From the NCBI GenBank assembly GCA_029204225.1, contig CM055113.1:30197524-30261523 (forward strand): a stretch of DNA of 64,000 nucleotides. The letters are read 5' to 3'. This stretch comes from Diphasiastrum complanatum (Eukaryota; Streptophyta; Lycopodiopsida; Lycopodiales; Lycopodiaceae). Position 1 is the stretch's first letter. The number at the start of each line of letters is the position of its first letter. Below the pieces are notes generated by a model. It was not told the DNA's origin, ran no database searches, and saw only the letters and a list, made by a program, of their open reading frames with translations. The translations under genes were made by a program, and so were the position numbers. Positions 1 to 12,113 of the stretch are shown here, in pieces.

Positions 1-1715
1 AACCATTGGGACCAAATCCGAAGGAAAAATTGCTCAGTTGGCTCATAGTTTCTGTAGGAAATTGTTGCTTTGTGGAAGTAACTTAACTTTTTCTTGCGTT
101 TCCCTAGCTCATGTCATAACTTCTATTCCTATCAAATGGAGATGATCTTAAGCTCCTCATGTTAGGAAAGTGGTTCACAAAAGTTAGTCCTAAGCGATAT
201 CACGTTTCAGTATTCACCTACAAAGTGATACTCAACCCAGCATAGACTAGTTCTTTTCTAGCAAGTTGCAATTGTCATCACTAATCAGCTGGACGTATGT
301 TGAACAAAAAATATACAATGATATGTGGAATATTGGCAACCATGCAGATTTTTTAAAAAGTTTTGTGGAAGACCTTGGCTCAAAATAATCTCAGCAGAAA
401 TCTTACTCCTTTCGTATTTTCCTCGGCTTAATAGATGTGAATGCAACCTAACCATACCGTTTCATCAGATTATTCATTTCAGTAGGCAAAAAAGTATGAT
501 TAAGGAAAAAACTGAAAAGATTCTTGGATGTCTTTATAGAAAAGGAACTACAAACATCTGTTGTCAGAAACTCTCGGCTTCCAAGCCCTTTATCTGAAGG
601 TAGCCATTGATATATGAAGCTCGCTATTACCTAGTTAGTGCCAAAATTGCCTCATTATCTAATGCTCCTGTCCTCGAGTCACCCAACCCTTCTGTTTATT
701 GATCATGGCAAATCTGAAGTTGGTGTGCAAAAGATTCTAGAACACTAAGAGAGCAGGATGCCCCAATCACCACTTAGTTACATACTTGTATACATCAATT
801 CAATCATAGTCGGGAGTGGTAATCTGGAGGGACTGGTGGTCCAATATACCCTTTTGAACGAGTATGCATTCCTATTAAGTGCTTATTGGATTATTCGCTA
901 GCACCATTGTCACTTGCCCTCTACTGGTGGTAGCCCTAGAAGAGTACTTGTGATATACTTGGTTGGAGCTTGTATGCTTGGTGGAGAGTCTCGTACATGT
1001 GTTGTTGGTTAAGAGACTAAAGCTACTATTGTCTTGTGGCTTCGTGTTGCACATTTGATGTGTGTTCTATCTCTTCATAGCTTTAAGCTGTTATGTCAAT
1101 TCACCTTGTGAATTCCTAGGTTGTTCTCATAAGCCTCTAGGTTTCCAATCTTTCAAACAAGCATCTAGGTTTATTATCTCCCTAATTTTGACACATTTTT
1201 TAATGAAAGTGCTATGACACCAAGCCACATTCACAAAAAATAAGGGAAAAAGAAAAACGGTAGCAAACAACGAATGGATTAGGATTTTTCAACCCCCAGA
1301 TTCAAGAAAAAATTGACAATACCCTTGCCTTTTAAGCCCTTCTACAATGAGTGCTTCTCTCTAAGTCCCCTTGAAGAAGCTCATCATTTTTATCAAGAAA
1401 AGCTATTAGACAGGGAGGCACTTATTTGATGGGTTTTTAACAACCAACATATTGAAAAGCATACTTTGTAAACATGTTTGAACATCCAAAGCCCAGAACT
1501 CCTTGGGTTCCATGGCTTTTAAATCACGTTAGCAGCCAATCTAGCTTGAAACGCAAATAAGCTAGTTTAAGCCAGTTGGATTGTATACTTGATTTTCTGT
1601 TGGAATTAGCCTTGAAGATACAAATGATTAGTTTTGTAGTGATAATATGTATTCTGTACTTACATTACAGCTGAAACAACCATTATTTTTAGGATTGGAC
1701 TCTTGTGCTGCTCCA
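1..1715. other. Gene-poor stretch, no confident gene
   Basis: I see no complete gene. Around 620-740 on the plus strand the translation (short runs such as APVLESPNPSVY) faintly resembles the start of a retroelement RNase H domain, but it is interrupted by stops and I would not call it. The rest is AT-rich and unstructured. Confidence 0.4.
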
Positions 1716-2048
1716 TTATCCAACATGGGAAACTCTAGAAGAATAAAGATTGCCTATAGGACTCTTCACTTGAGTCTTGTACATAAGCTCCTCATTTAAA
1801 TAGTTACATTGGCCCAAGATGTCTTCTATCTTTGGGCTTGATCTCAGGCCAATAGCATCAATGTCCCCGTACCATAGGTATTCTCTCAGCTGCAAAGGCA
1901 TAGCCAGATCAGCTTTTAGACCTACCCCGAATTTCTTAAATCTCTTGGAAGTGCTTCTCCAAGAATGGTATCCCTCTTTAGGCTCAATAGTCACAGGTTC
2001 ACTTAGACTCATTTCATTCAATGAAATTCCGTTTTGGAAATAATCCAT
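1716..2048 (-). CDS. Hypothetical 110-residue ORF
   Basis: An ATG-initiated open frame of 110 codons with no recognisable domain. The product is mildly basic in the middle and has no signal peptide or membrane segment. The start lies in a small palindrome (TCCATTT/AAATGGA around 2045-2060). It has no neighbours on the same strand and no visible promoter. It may be a chance ORF or a relic of a mobile element. I do not recognise it. Confidence 0.2.
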   Translation of the reverse strand: MDYFQNGISLNEMSLSEPVTIEPKEGYHSWRSTSKRFKKFGVGLKADLAMPLQLREYLWYGDIDAIGLRSSPKIEDILGQCNYLNEELMYKTQVKSPIGNLYSSRVSHVG

Positions 2049-2329
2049 TTTAAATGGACCTTTTGAAATGGTGTTATTAGTGAATGAAACCGGTTTTTAT
2101 AAATAAATTAATTTATCAATCTAAAAAAAATCACCCAATTCTTTTCTTTCTCAGTTTTCAACAATTCTATTGCTGTATTTAGTATTGTTTTCTTGTTGTG
2201 TGAGGGTAGGGAGTGAGATAAATCATAAATCAAAAGCTAGAATGTGCTTGAAACTTGAAAGTTGAGGCAATGTAGAGTGTGAGGGAGAGAGAACTTAGAA
2301 GTTAGTGTAGTGTTAATTTTGAGAATAGT

Positions 2330-2900
2330 GTGTTTTGCCATAATAGAAGGCTAGAAACCCCCCCCCCAAAAAAAAAAAAAAAAAAAAAGAAAAAAGAAAA
2401 GAAAAAGGAGAAAAAACTTAAAAACCGTTTTGCCGATTCTTCCGCATTTCAAACCATTATATATATATTACATAGTATGCATCATGACAGTAGATATTAG
2501 GTGGGACTTGAGAGTTTGAGTTAGGATTCAAGATTGATGGGTGATTAATTATAATCTTTATTGCCTGAACAATAAAAAAGCACTTGTTTTTCCCAATAAC
2601 GGAATGCTTGAAATAGAACCTCTCTTCCAAGAAAACCCTAAAACCATTTTTGCCAATTCTTTCCTATTTCAAAACATCAATGTGTGTACTATGTTGTATC
2701 GGATTATGACAATGGGACTTGGGAGACTTGGGAGGTTGGACTCTTGAGTCAAAACTCAAGATTGATTGTTGATCACTAATCTATATTTGCCTATTTCCCA
2801 TAATCGAAGGCTAGAACTGAATTCTCCCCTTGAATGAAAACCCTGGAAACTCTTTTGCCATTTCAACCTATTTTGAAAAGGTGTTTCAAAAAGGTCCACG
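2330..2900. repeat. Three degenerate ~220 bp tandem units
   Basis: Three related blocks follow each other. Each runs through a CATAATNGAAGGCTAGAA-like start, an AAAACCCT / TTTTGCCATTC-like middle and a GACTTG...CAAGATTGAT...GATTA-like end. The first carries a C10/A21 homopolymer run at about 2358-2388. They are too diverged to be recent. Confidence 0.45.
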
Positions 2901-3277
2901 AAATATAGGCTCAACATGCTTTTATCGCCTTTAGCCAACATCAAAGGCTCATACTCTTAAAGGCAGGTGAGTTAAGGTTGCATCCTTGCTAGCAAGAACG
3001 TTGAAGTGAGTGTCAATTTAGATATGTATTTTAGGGGCATAACACTCTTTCCCCCTTAAACAATAAAGGGCAAGGAGATAAGCATATGTGATCCATGTAT
3101 CGAAAAAGATCAACCTAATTTCAGTCGATGCTCACATTTGTAAATTGACTAGGTTCCATAGAGCATTCAAAATTGCTATAATCAGTATATATTTTTGGGG
3201 TTGTCAATAACTAACAACTATCTTGATGGAAGGTTTAGCATCACTATGGTTACAAGATGGGATTTTTTTTCAGCATC

Positions 3278-3410
3278 ATTAACATGTATGTTCCTTGACA
3301 TAACATCATCAGGTTAGAATTTTGGAGCCTCACAAATCTCGTAAGTTCTCTCCCCTTGATAATAGTTGGAGATTGTAACATAATTTTTGTTGGATATTGT
3401 GAGAGTAAAT
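3278..3410 (+). pseudogene. Possible LINE AP-endonuclease remnant
   Basis: The plus-strand translation contains INMYVP, then RLEFW, then LPLIIVGDCNI. This spacing resembles the central part of a non-LTR retrotransposon endonuclease (a YVP block, a helix, then the GDxN metal/catalytic block). A stop follows YVP and the frame breaks soon after. It is short and diverged; a chance resemblance is possible. Confidence 0.3.
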
Positions 3411-4824
3411 TATATAGAGTGCTTCTATGAGCTTGATGGTCATGTGTTGAATGGAAATCGTTCTTTGAATGACTCAAATCTACAAGATACTGATCAAGAT
3501 ATTGATGAGGAGGAACCATCAGCTTTCTTCTCTCACACCTATTGTTAGGTGGTCATCTAGAATAAACAGGGTTCCAAGTAGGGGACTAGGACTTGGGTGA
3601 TACTATTGTCCCGTACCATCATCCTTCGTCCTATCACTAATTCTAAGTAGCATCCAGCTATTTAACTCACTCCACAATTTTTTATGGGATCAAACAAATC
3701 AACTACTTTGAAGGTGAACCGATCTAGCTTTTTGAATCTGTTTCTATTGAGATCAATTTCTAACTCTTGTAGGTGTGATTCCTACTTAAGGAAGAATGTA
3801 AAATGAAGGCTATTGCTATTGCACCGTTTCCAAATATGAGTGTACTTGTGGCCAGCTTAAATCATATCTTCTTTGGGTGCCCTATGACCAATTCTAGGTC
3901 ATCTGATTGTTTATAGCATCTCATAATCTATTTTTAGGACACCAATCTTCCTTCATTGGAAGAACTGATCTTCATGAATGGCAAATTGTTATCAATTTTG
4001 GATTCACCAAGATGAATCTTCGGCCTAGATTAGAACTGACAACCACAAGCTGGTCAAACACAGGCTATAAGTGAGTGAAAAAGCTCAGGCTGGATCTCAT
4101 TTAATTCCCTGTTCAAGTGAATCATCTTTATGTAATGAATATAAGAAATTCACACTTGAGTCTAGATCGCTTGTCAACTGGACCATCCAGGTCAGCAGTG
4201 TTACAAAATTTTGCAAGCTTTATGCTTTTAACATCATGGAACAAGATTGCTTCAATCCAAATAGAGATTGTCTGCATCGCCTGTAAAATAAGTTTTACAC
4301 AGGGAGCAAGAAGTATCCTTTTTCGTCAGATTGGAGTGTGGAATTATTTTTAAAAAAATTCCAATTGGTAAGCAAAGTCCTTAAATCTGAGTAGCGAAAT
4401 GTTATCAAGAGATTAGACACCTAGATTCTGTGAAATTCAAGGTGATTGATTTTTAATCATTATAATTTACACCCCTGATAAAAGATGTGTCATTTTCAAT
4501 CAGGTGGAACTTGTAAATTTTAAGTCATGTCTCAGTTCCAGGGTCAAAGTTTTTGGGTGGATCTAATGAAACTCAGTTAAGTAGTCTCTTTTGGTACCTA
4601 AATCTTCCATATGAAGGCAATTTTACAGGCTCTAGTCTACTCTTTCTAGAATTGATCTCTGTTTTTTCGCATCATAACTTTTAAGCTTAGAATTTTACAT
4701 TTTCCTACATAAATAGAACCATTTTTACTCTTATTTTCAAACAAATTATCAGCAAGAAGAGACCTGGTTTGTAGCAAAGTTTTTTAAGTAAGATGGTATA
4801 AGTTGGTCAATTGTTGTGTAATTT
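3411..4824. other. Intergenic, nothing supported
   Basis: Short ORFs only; none shows a domain. This is the distal upstream region of the EIN3-like gene. I see no element termini or RNA genes. Confidence 0.4.
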
Positions 4825-4996
4825 ATTACACTCACTGGCTCTCTTTATAGTGCTTTTGACCCAATGTGCATAGTTGAGTTTTTCAGATTGAGCAGAGGTG
4901 AAAATCTGTAGATAATTACACTCACTGGCCCTCTTTATAAGGCTTCCGACCCATGTGCACAGTGTAGCTTTTTAAATTGAGCAGAGGTGCAAGTCT
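4825..4996. repeat. Tandem duplication, period ~91 bp, upstream of EIN3-like gene
   Basis: The block starting TTACACTCACTGGC (4825) and ending near TTGAGCAGAGGTG recurs from 4916 with several differences. It sits 100-270 bp before the probable 5'UTR splice acceptor of the EIN3-like gene, so it is probably inside a 5'UTR intron or the promoter. Confidence 0.6.
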
Positions 4997-5082
4997 ATTG
5001 TCTGCAAAGTAGTTGCAACTTTCTATAGTTAATGCGATTGGAATCTATTCTCTCAGACAGATGCTAATACAAATTTGTTTGG

Positions 5083-5273
5083 TTTTACTGATGTTAACAG
5101 ATGCAAGGCTTTGATGTCGCAGAGACTTGCAATTTATGGAAGCTAGAGGTGTTGAGATTTGACAATCATCAATTTCTACAGACATTCTTTAAGGAGGCAG
5201 AACTTCCATTTGATCATATTTGCTAATGATCGAAAAAAAAGTCTCTTACCGTGTAAATCTTTTAGGTGTTTAA
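5083..5273 (+). promoter_or_regulatory. EIN3-like 5'UTR: splice acceptor and two uORFs
   Basis: A pyrimidine-rich tract followed by GTTAACAG ends at 5100 and looks like a 3' splice site. An ATG follows at once and opens a 41-codon uORF (5101-5226, starting MQGFDVAETCNLWK). Its stop overlaps the ATG of a second, 15-codon uORF (5226-5273) as TAATG. The main start follows 23 bp later. The splice site is inferred, not proven. Confidence 0.5.
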
Positions 5274-5296
5274 GAGTTTTGACTCTTGAGTAGTTG

Positions 5297-7219
5297 ATGT
5301 TCAGCATGGAGCTCGGTAATTGTAAGCATGATGGGAAGAACTTTGATTTAGATGACATGGACTTTATTGGTGATGATGATGGAGATGATATGCAGGATGA
5401 AGATTTCAGTGATGATGATGTTGATGTTGATGAGCTTGAGAAAAAGATGTGGAGGGATCGTCTCCGCTTGAAGCGCATAAAAGAACAGCTGAAGGTAAAG
5501 GAGATTTCTGGTAAGCCCAAGCAAAAACAGTCACAGGAGCAGGCCCGACGGAAAAAGATGGCACGAGCTCAAGATGGGATTCTAAAGTACATGTTGAAAA
5601 TGATGGAGGTTTGTAAGGCTCAGGGGTTTGTGTACGGTATTATTCCTGAGAAAGGAAAACCTGTGAGTGGAGCATCTGATAATATGAGGGCCTGGTGGAA
5701 GGAGAAAGTTAGATTTGATAGAAATGGACCTGCAGCGATTTCAAGATACCAGGCCGAGCATGAAAACACAAGAAAGATAGGAGGCGGCACAGCTTGTGTT
5801 CCAATTTCTCATTCCTTGCAAGAGCTCCAGGATACAACTTTGGGTTCACTTCTGTCGGCATTGATGCAGCATTGTGATCCTCCGCAGCGGCGCTTTCCCC
5901 TTGAGAAGGGCATTCCTCCTCCATGGTGGCCATCAGGAGATGGGTGGTGGCAACAATTAGAATTGCCTCCAGGCCAAGGTCCACCTCCTTATAAGAAGCC
6001 TCACGATCTGAAGAAGAATTGGAAAGTTGGAGTACTGACATCTGTAATCAAGCACATGTCTCCAGATATTGCAAAGATCAAAAAGCTTGTTAGGCATTCC
6101 AAATGTTTGCAAGACAAAATGACAGCCAAAGAAAGTGCAACATGGCTTGCTGTACTTAACCGGGAAGAGGAAGTTGCTCTTCAGAAGAATACCGTAGTTG
6201 ATGAAGCAGCAATCAGCTCTGGAACTCCTGGCAGCTTCAATGCAGTAAGGCTGGGAGCTAGCTACACTAACGAGTATGATGTTGAAGCTTTTGATCACAC
6301 TCTTACCGGGGTGCTTCTAGATGGAGTACAGGATACAGAGGTTACCGATCCTTTTCTACAACCAGGCTCCTCACCCTCTACGAGAAAAGAACTTAGTGGA
6401 GGTCATGAAGGACAAACTGAGTCAGAATTATCCTTTCAGAAGCTTTCAACTTCATCGGCAAATGGAGAAACGTGCAGGAAAAGGACCTGCCAAGATCCTT
6501 CTATTCTTGACCAGAGACTTTTCTTGTGCCCTTATGAGAATTGCCACCATCGTGAACTGAAAAATGCTTTTGCAGACAGGGATATGAGAAACATCCATCA
6601 GAACCATTGCCCTCATCGTGCTATGAATGAGGGGACTTATGTTGACAGAGGGGATGTTGAAGGACTAGTAAGTGCTACCTTCCAAGACTCTTCAGAGCAG
6701 CTATCCCATTCTCATAGTTCAGGACAGGAAGTCGTACAAACAATCTCCTGTGACAGGGATGGATCATCTCAAGGTGAATCTAGCTTTGTTGAGCTGCCTA
6801 TCTCTGGTCATAAGGCCTCTGTTGTAAATCCATCTTCACATGATGTACTGCTAGGGTTCTATCCCGATGCTGTTGATGGTCAAGTGCAAGAAGGTAGACA
6901 TGCAGAGATGGACCCAACTCTCCAGCCACATAGCAGACTAGGGTTGCATATTAGTTCAGATGACCATTTAATGTTTGGACAGGTGATTGGAGGACCAAGT
7001 GCCAATGATTCGAGTGATGATGCATTAGCTTTTCAAAGGGATGAACTTAGCAGGGAGTGTAGCAGTATTTTTGACAACCCATTTCAGAATCAGGATGCTG
7101 ACCTACCTTCAGCCTATGATATTAACTCGTCATTTGACTTGAGTATTTCCAGCATGCCTCCACTTGGGACAGGCATAGACATGCTAGATGAGGATCTCAT
7201 ATGGTACTTTGGAGCTTAA
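5297..7219 (+). CDS. EIL: EIN3/EIL ethylene-signalling transcription factor
   Basis: Encodes a 640-residue nuclear DNA-binding protein of the EIN3/EIL family. These proteins are the terminal activators of ethylene signalling: they are stabilised by EIN2 and otherwise degraded through EBF F-box proteins. The sequence shows the family layout: an N-terminal acidic stretch (about 18-46), the basic [18 protein letters not shown] block (48-65), the conserved [20 protein letters not shown] block (133-152), the proline-rich GIPPPWWP segment (about 205-212), then [18 protein letters not shown] (239-256) and the basic [15 protein letters not shown] helix region. The C-terminal half is Ser/Gln/Asp-rich and ends WYFGA. 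The reading frame has no intron, as is usual for the family. An upstream in-frame TTG is not the start; ATG at 5297 is the first ATG and 5306 is an alternative. No frame damage is seen. Confidence 0.97.
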   Translation: MFSMELGNCKHDGKNFDLDDMDFIGDDDGDDMQDEDFSDDDVDVDELEKKMWRDRLRLKRIKEQLKVKEISGKPKQKQSQEQARRKKMARAQDGILKYMLKMMEVCKAQGFVYGIIPEKGKPVSGASDNMRAWWKEKVRFDRNGPAAISRYQAEHENTRKIGGGTACVPISHSLQELQDTTLGSLLSALMQHCDPPQRRFPLEKGIPPPWWPSGDGWWQQLELPPGQGPPPYKKPHDLKKNWKVGVLTSVIKHMSPDIAKIKKLVRHSKCLQDKMTAKESATWLAVLNREEEVALQKNTVVDEAAISSGTPGSFNAVRLGASYTNEYDVEAFDHTLTGVLLDGVQDTEVTDPFLQPGSSPSTRKELSGGHEGQTESELSFQKLSTSSANGETCRKRTCQDPSILDQRLFLCPYENCHHRELKNAFADRDMRNIHQNHCPHRAMNEGTYVDRGDVEGLVSATFQDSSEQLSHSHSSGQEVVQTISCDRDGSSQGESSFVELPISGHKASVVNPSSHDVLLGFYPDAVDGQVQEGRHAEMDPTLQPHSRLGLHISSDDHLMFGQVIGGPSANDSSDDALAFQRDELSRECSSIFDNPFQNQDADLPSAYDINSSFDLSISSMPPLGTGIDMLDEDLIWYFGA

Positions 7220-8935
7220 AGAATTTTTATGTTTTATGCTCACTATTGCGATCTTAGTTTAGAACAAAACACTTGAGATAGAAAGGAGACATGTAACCTG
7301 GTGTCAACATTGTTCCAGTCATCAATAAATGTTATGGTTTGCAGAACATCATTTGTACAGACACAGACTTTGCAATGGAGAAATCTTGAAATGTTGGTTA
7401 TCAGATTTGGCTTGTCTTTGGAGGCATCTCGTTTACAGTTTTCTGCCATCTGTTGCTGCATATCCCTTCAATAACCAAATTCTTAAATCCTGATATTGCA
7501 TGCAGTCATACTTTATCTGTAGCACGTGTTTACGGAAGATTACAGGGATCACTACGAAGTCATGTGCTCTAAACTCTAAAGTGTGATTAGTAAGTCTCTT
7601 GGTTCACAGCTAACAGACCAATCAACTTGCTACGTTTCCCAGTTCTATCCTAGTTTCGCACTTTTACCCACCAGCTACATCATGCACTAGGCTTGCTTGC
7701 CTTTTGAGCAAGTGGAAGTTATAATATGTAATTTTCCTGCATTTTTCCCAGGAAACATGGACTTCATATATTGGCTTTGCTTCGTAGTGCTAGCTTTCAG
7801 CATTGCTAAGTACATAGTTCTGTAGCGTATTTTATGGGCGCATGCAGAATACGTCAAATATGTATTTTTATTTATTTTTAGAATATGTTAGAAACAGATT
7901 TTTTCTTTTTTTGAGATTTCTCAAAAGACTAAACTATTTGATGTTTCCATTTGCCTCGATTTTCTGATCCCATAGATATCTCAAAAGACTATACTATTTG
8001 ATGTTTCCATTTGCCTCGATTTTCTGATCCCATTCGATGCCTCAATCCTTGAGCCGATTCAGGTGCCTCGATCCTCCAAAACTAGCAGAATTGTGTGCCA
8101 TGATCCTCAAAAGTGTCTCTGCCTCACAATTGAGGGTTGAGGTCAGAACTAGCAGAATTTGGGACTAGCCTCTTAGAAAAGTTTTATCAATTTTTTTGTA
8201 CACAGGAGGTTTTGCAGAAGGAATTTTCGGAAAGGACATGCAAAACTGTTGAAATTTGCTTTGGTAGATTTTTGCATTATGTTCCATAAATATGGAAAGA
8301 TACATTCCATAGCACAAGAAGGTATGAAATAAGCTTTTTTGGAAGTGTGCCCTTCTCCTTGGAGAGTTATTTACCTTTGCAGAAAGGATAGTAACCAATC
8401 TTTACACATGTGAACTACATGTATCGCTGGGAGCTGATGAAGTTGATAGACTCTGCTAATCCTTTGCTCTGAATGTAGTTAGACTTGTTTGGTGGACTCC
8501 ATAGTGTTGTAAATTTCATGTCATGCATGTTATGTTTTAAGTGCTTTCCTAGATTTTCCAACGTATAAACAGTTCTAAAAAGCTTACAATCGATTGAAAG
8601 TCTTGTAATGTACTTGAATTATAAATATGTAAAGTTTTTTCCTTCTTTTAATCCGAGTTTAAACATTCCATCCCAACACTATATTTATCAGCCAGTAGAT
8701 TGTTGGCTGAGTCATGTCAATTTTGATATAGTTGAGATTGTCATTTGGGAGGGAAGTGGGGTGGGACCCCTTCCTTGCTGGATGTACGAATAAGGTGGAC
8801 ATCACTTATTGGCATCTATGTTTTGCAAGTTATGGTGTGTTGCATATTGTAGAATGTACATATCGAATGCAATGTTTTTTTTTTTTTTTGCAAATTACAA
8901 CTTTGGCATACTTCAATTCTCAAGCATGATGGGGC
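7220..8935. other. Downstream of EIN3-like gene; 60 bp tandem duplication inside
   Basis: No gene is supported. The first few hundred bases are probably the EIN3-like 3'UTR. A perfect-looking tandem duplication of period 60 bp occupies about 7919-8036 (unit starting TCAAAAGACT). A T11 run lies near 8878-8889. Confidence 0.5.
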
Positions 8936-9553
8936 AAGGGAGATAGGAAGAACAAGAACGGAGAAGAGAGCAGGAATATTGCGGAACAGCTCTCTCGTTC
9001 TAATCAGCTGCTAGGTACAAAAACAGTCTAATAGATAGCTTATGCTAAAGATGATCACAACTTTATGCGTTCTGATTGCCCAACAGGATCTTAAAAATAA
9101 TTCATACTCTAAAAACAAGAGTACAGTCCACCGAAGAGATTAGAGATGGTTTGTGTGTGCTACTACTGAAATCAGATTCAATGTGAAGAGCAGTATGATA
9201 TCGCGAGTTCCTCAAGAATCAAAGACAACCATCATTTGATCAGAAATTGAGGAGTTGTAGACATTCGTGTTCTGATCAGAGTGAGTAAACAAGCGCGATC
9301 AAACAGCAATGAAAGTGCATTCCATCACAACAAGCATTCATCTATGTTGTACACAGATAAAAATGTGCTGCTGCTATATTACACTGAAGCACAATACAAA
9401 TAACAATTACAACCAGATTGACATCGTAGTTGGGAGGCTCAAATAATATGTCTCATGGACGGAGCAACCAGTAATATGTGCTTGGATGATCTATTTATAG
9501 ATTTCATCCGTGTATTAATTGCATTGAATGCTTGTCACCTAATTAGGAAAGCC
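8936..9553 (-). mobile_element. Possible Copia LTR (minus orientation)
   Basis: Downstream, in minus orientation, of the Copia RNase H fragment at 9955-10911. It contains a good TATA box on the minus strand (TATAAATA, 9492-9499) but no clear TG...CA ends. It is an LTR only by position and promoter content. Confidence 0.35.
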
Positions 9554-9950
9554 GTTGTACTTGGAAGTATATGGCTTTTGTGACAACTGTACATAGTGTA
9601 TACGGTCAACAAATCAGTATCGTTAATGCGGACGAGGACGTCTCAAAAATCTCTCACTTTGCGAATTACGGGAAGTGGCTGGGAACATTCCTCGTTCATT
9701 TTAGACGACCTTCGGCATTTTTCTCTCTCTTCGGATTTTTGCGAAAAAGCCGAAGGTGTCCTAAATCAGTTTAAGACACCCTTAGAAAGTTGAAGGTGCC
9801 CTTAGAAAAAGATCTCTTTAACAGTTCAACTCTTTCGCTCTTTTCAGGAAAGTCGAAGGTGCCCTTAAAACAAATTGAAGGTGCCCTTAAAAAGTTGGCG
9901 AAGGTGTCTTTAACAGTCACAACTCTTAAAAATAGAGGACCCTCTAGATG
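9554..9950. repeat. ~395 bp direct repeat, copy 1
   Basis: Near-identical to 10912-11305, starting GTTGTACTTGGAAGTATATG and ending near AAATAGAGGACC. It is rich in the short motif GAAGGTG(C/T)CCT(T)A, repeated about six times. The two copies flank a Copia RT/RNase H fragment. No coding content is convincing; the short ORFs in both copies differ in reading. Confidence 0.75.
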
Positions 9951-9954
9951 TCAC

Positions 9955-10911
9955 ACAGAATGGTGGTAGTATTAAATTGAGTGTGATGTAAGTTGTGAAG
10001 TAATAACCTGATCCATACAGCTTCTTTTGAAGCTTGGCATGTTGCGATATAATATGCCTCTGTCGAAGAAAGCACAACTGATTTCTGCTTCCTTGAGTTC
10101 CACGAAATCGGTCCCCCTGCCAGATAGAAACAGAACCCAAAGGTAGATTTTCTAATAGAGATTGTTCCTTCCCAATTTGAGTCGGAATAGCCTCACAAGA
10201 CGAGTGGGTTAATAGCATTTCCATCATAACATAAGATGTGATCTAAACTTCTCTGAATATATCTCATCACTCTCTTCAATGCTTTCCAATGAGAGATCTT
10301 GGGATTAGACATGAATTGACTTAACGTGCTAACAATGTATGTTAAATCTGGTCTAGTACACAGCATTGCATACATTGGAGATCCGATTAGTGAATGATAA
10401 TGGGTACTTCGCTAAGTCGAGTACTTCACTATCAGTCTCAGCACAATAAGGTTTAGTCAATACTATACTTGGATCCATTGGAGTATCAATGGGTTTGCAA
10501 TCAAACATATGAAATTTTTCAAAAATGTCTTTTAGATATGCCTGTTGGTTAAGATAGATCTTCTTTTGAAGCCTATTTCTAATAATGTTAATTCCTAGCA
10601 AAGAATGAACAACTCCTAAATCAGTCATGTCAAATTCCTTTGACAGATCACTCTTAGTAGTGTGCAGAAGAGAAGTGTCATTAGACAAGATAAACACATC
10701 ATCTACGTAAAGAGCTATGTGAACTGAATTGGTGCCTATACATTACAGTCAGTTGAATTATTTGCAAATCTCAATTCAATGAGATAAGAGTTGATTCTAT
10801 TGAACCATGCTCTTGCGGTCTGTTTCAGACCGTAGATTGCTTTGTGCAGCTTGCACACTTTGTGCTCTTGGCCTTTGACTTCGAATCCTTCCGGTTGGAA
10901 GGTGTACAGCG
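9955..10911 (-). pseudogene. Ty1/copia RT-RNase H fragment
   Basis: Read on the minus strand from about 10905. It begins inside the reverse transcriptase (FQPEGFEVKG, then KLHKAIYGLKQTARAWF), passes through a damaged YVDD region (about 10690-10720) and SLLGINIIRNRL, and continues as TRPDLTYIVSTLSQFM. It ends in the RNase H block with SWNSRKQKSVVLSSTEA and ASKEAVWIRLLLHNL. Several frameshifts and stops break it. Gag, protease and integrase are missing. It is bracketed exactly by the two 395 bp repeats. Confidence 0.85.
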
Positions 10912-11305
10912 GTTGTACTTGGAAGTATATGGCTTTTGTGACAACTGTACATAGTGTATACGGTCAACAAATCAGTATCGTTGATGCGGACAAGGATGTC
11001 GCAAAAATCTCTCACTTCGCGAATTACGGGAAGTGGCTAGGAACGTTCCTCGTTCATTTTAAACAACCTTCAGCATTTTTCTTTCTCTTCGGGTTTTTGC
11101 GAAAAAGCCGAAGGTGTTCTAAATCAGTTTAAGGCGTCCTTAGAAAGTTGAAGGTGCCCTTAGAAAAAGATCTCTTTAACAGTTCAACTCTTTCGCTTAT
11201 TTCGAGAAAGCCTAAAGTGCCCTTAAAACAACTTGAAGGTGCCCTTTAAAGTTGGTGAAGGTGTCTTTAACAATTTAACTCTTAAAAATAGAGGACCTTC
11301 TGGAT
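10912..11305. repeat. ~395 bp direct repeat, copy 2
   Basis: Second copy of the repeat at 9554-9950, same orientation, starting where the Copia RT reading ends. After 11305 the two copies diverge. Confidence 0.75.
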
Positions 11306-12101
11306 TTTATCTTTTCTCGCATTTTTGGAAAAATGTGAAAAAGCCGAAGGTGCTAAAAAATAGTTAAACTTTTGAACTGTGAACAGGTTTGACTTCTCCA
11401 AAATAGTTGAACGGAAGAAGTCGAAGGTAATGTTGCAGTTTTTTGGAAAGTGCGAAAAATGCGAACTGCGACACTTAGTGTATTTTTTTGCAGAATATTC
11501 AAAAAATAAACGGTAAATCTGCAGACTTGTTCTAAATGCAAGTTTTGTGGAAATTGTTGAAGATGGCCAAGTCTTCAATGACTTCAAGTTATTGAACTTA
11601 ACATCTGAGCTTGAAATTATGATAGGATTCATTACCCTTTGCTGGAGATCAGCCAGAAGCCCGTTGTAGACGTTCTTCAATAATTGGCTATCTAAGTTAT
11701 CATTCACCAAGGAGGCAACTATGGGCCTTAATTTCCAACAAAGCATATGGGAGTATGGCACATACAAAAGTATGGGGGCAATATTGCTGCCGACTGTGTT
11801 GGTATCATTGTATGATTATGTTTTCAAGCCGACAAATGCTTGTATTCTTGGTGAGCTAAAGAACCATACAGGTAGAAGTTGCTTCTATTTTCTCTTATTT
11901 GGCCCACTTAGTTTATTCAAATGTGTACTTGATACAAGCTTGATTTTGATGAATGGTCTTTCTTTATGTACTCGAGAGAGCCTTGATTCAGCACTAGTTA
12001 TATTGTCATCTAAAATCCGAGTTTGTGGATTATAGCTTTGATAGTGTGCAATCTCACATGGATGTAGATCTCTTTATGATCCTTAAATGCAAGTTTTAAC
12101 A
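11306..12101 (+). mobile_element. Unassigned AT-rich stretch, possibly ending in a Copia 5' LTR
   Basis: No gene is supported. The GAAGGTG motif of the preceding repeat continues to about 11420. The last few hundred bases precede a primer-binding-site match at 12102, so they may be the 5' LTR of the plus-strand Copia remnant. I could not find its left end. Confidence 0.3.
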
Positions 12102-12113
12102 TGCTATCAGAGC
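12102..12113 (+). promoter_or_regulatory. Copia primer binding site (initiator tRNA-Met type)
   Basis: TGCTATCAGAGC matches the usual plant Copia site TGGTATCAGAGC at 11 of 12 positions. This is complementary to the 3' end of initiator tRNA-Met. It lies upstream of the plus-strand Copia coding remnant, as expected. Confidence 0.6.

Noticed and set aside
5176-5520. Minus-strand ORF of 114 codons over the EIN3-like N-terminus
   Set aside because: Ser-rich mirror of the acidic GAT-rich coding of EIN3; a shadow frame.
12102-12113. tRNA-like sequence
   Set aside because: Only a 12 bp match to the tRNA 3' end; it is a Copia primer binding site, not a tRNA gene.
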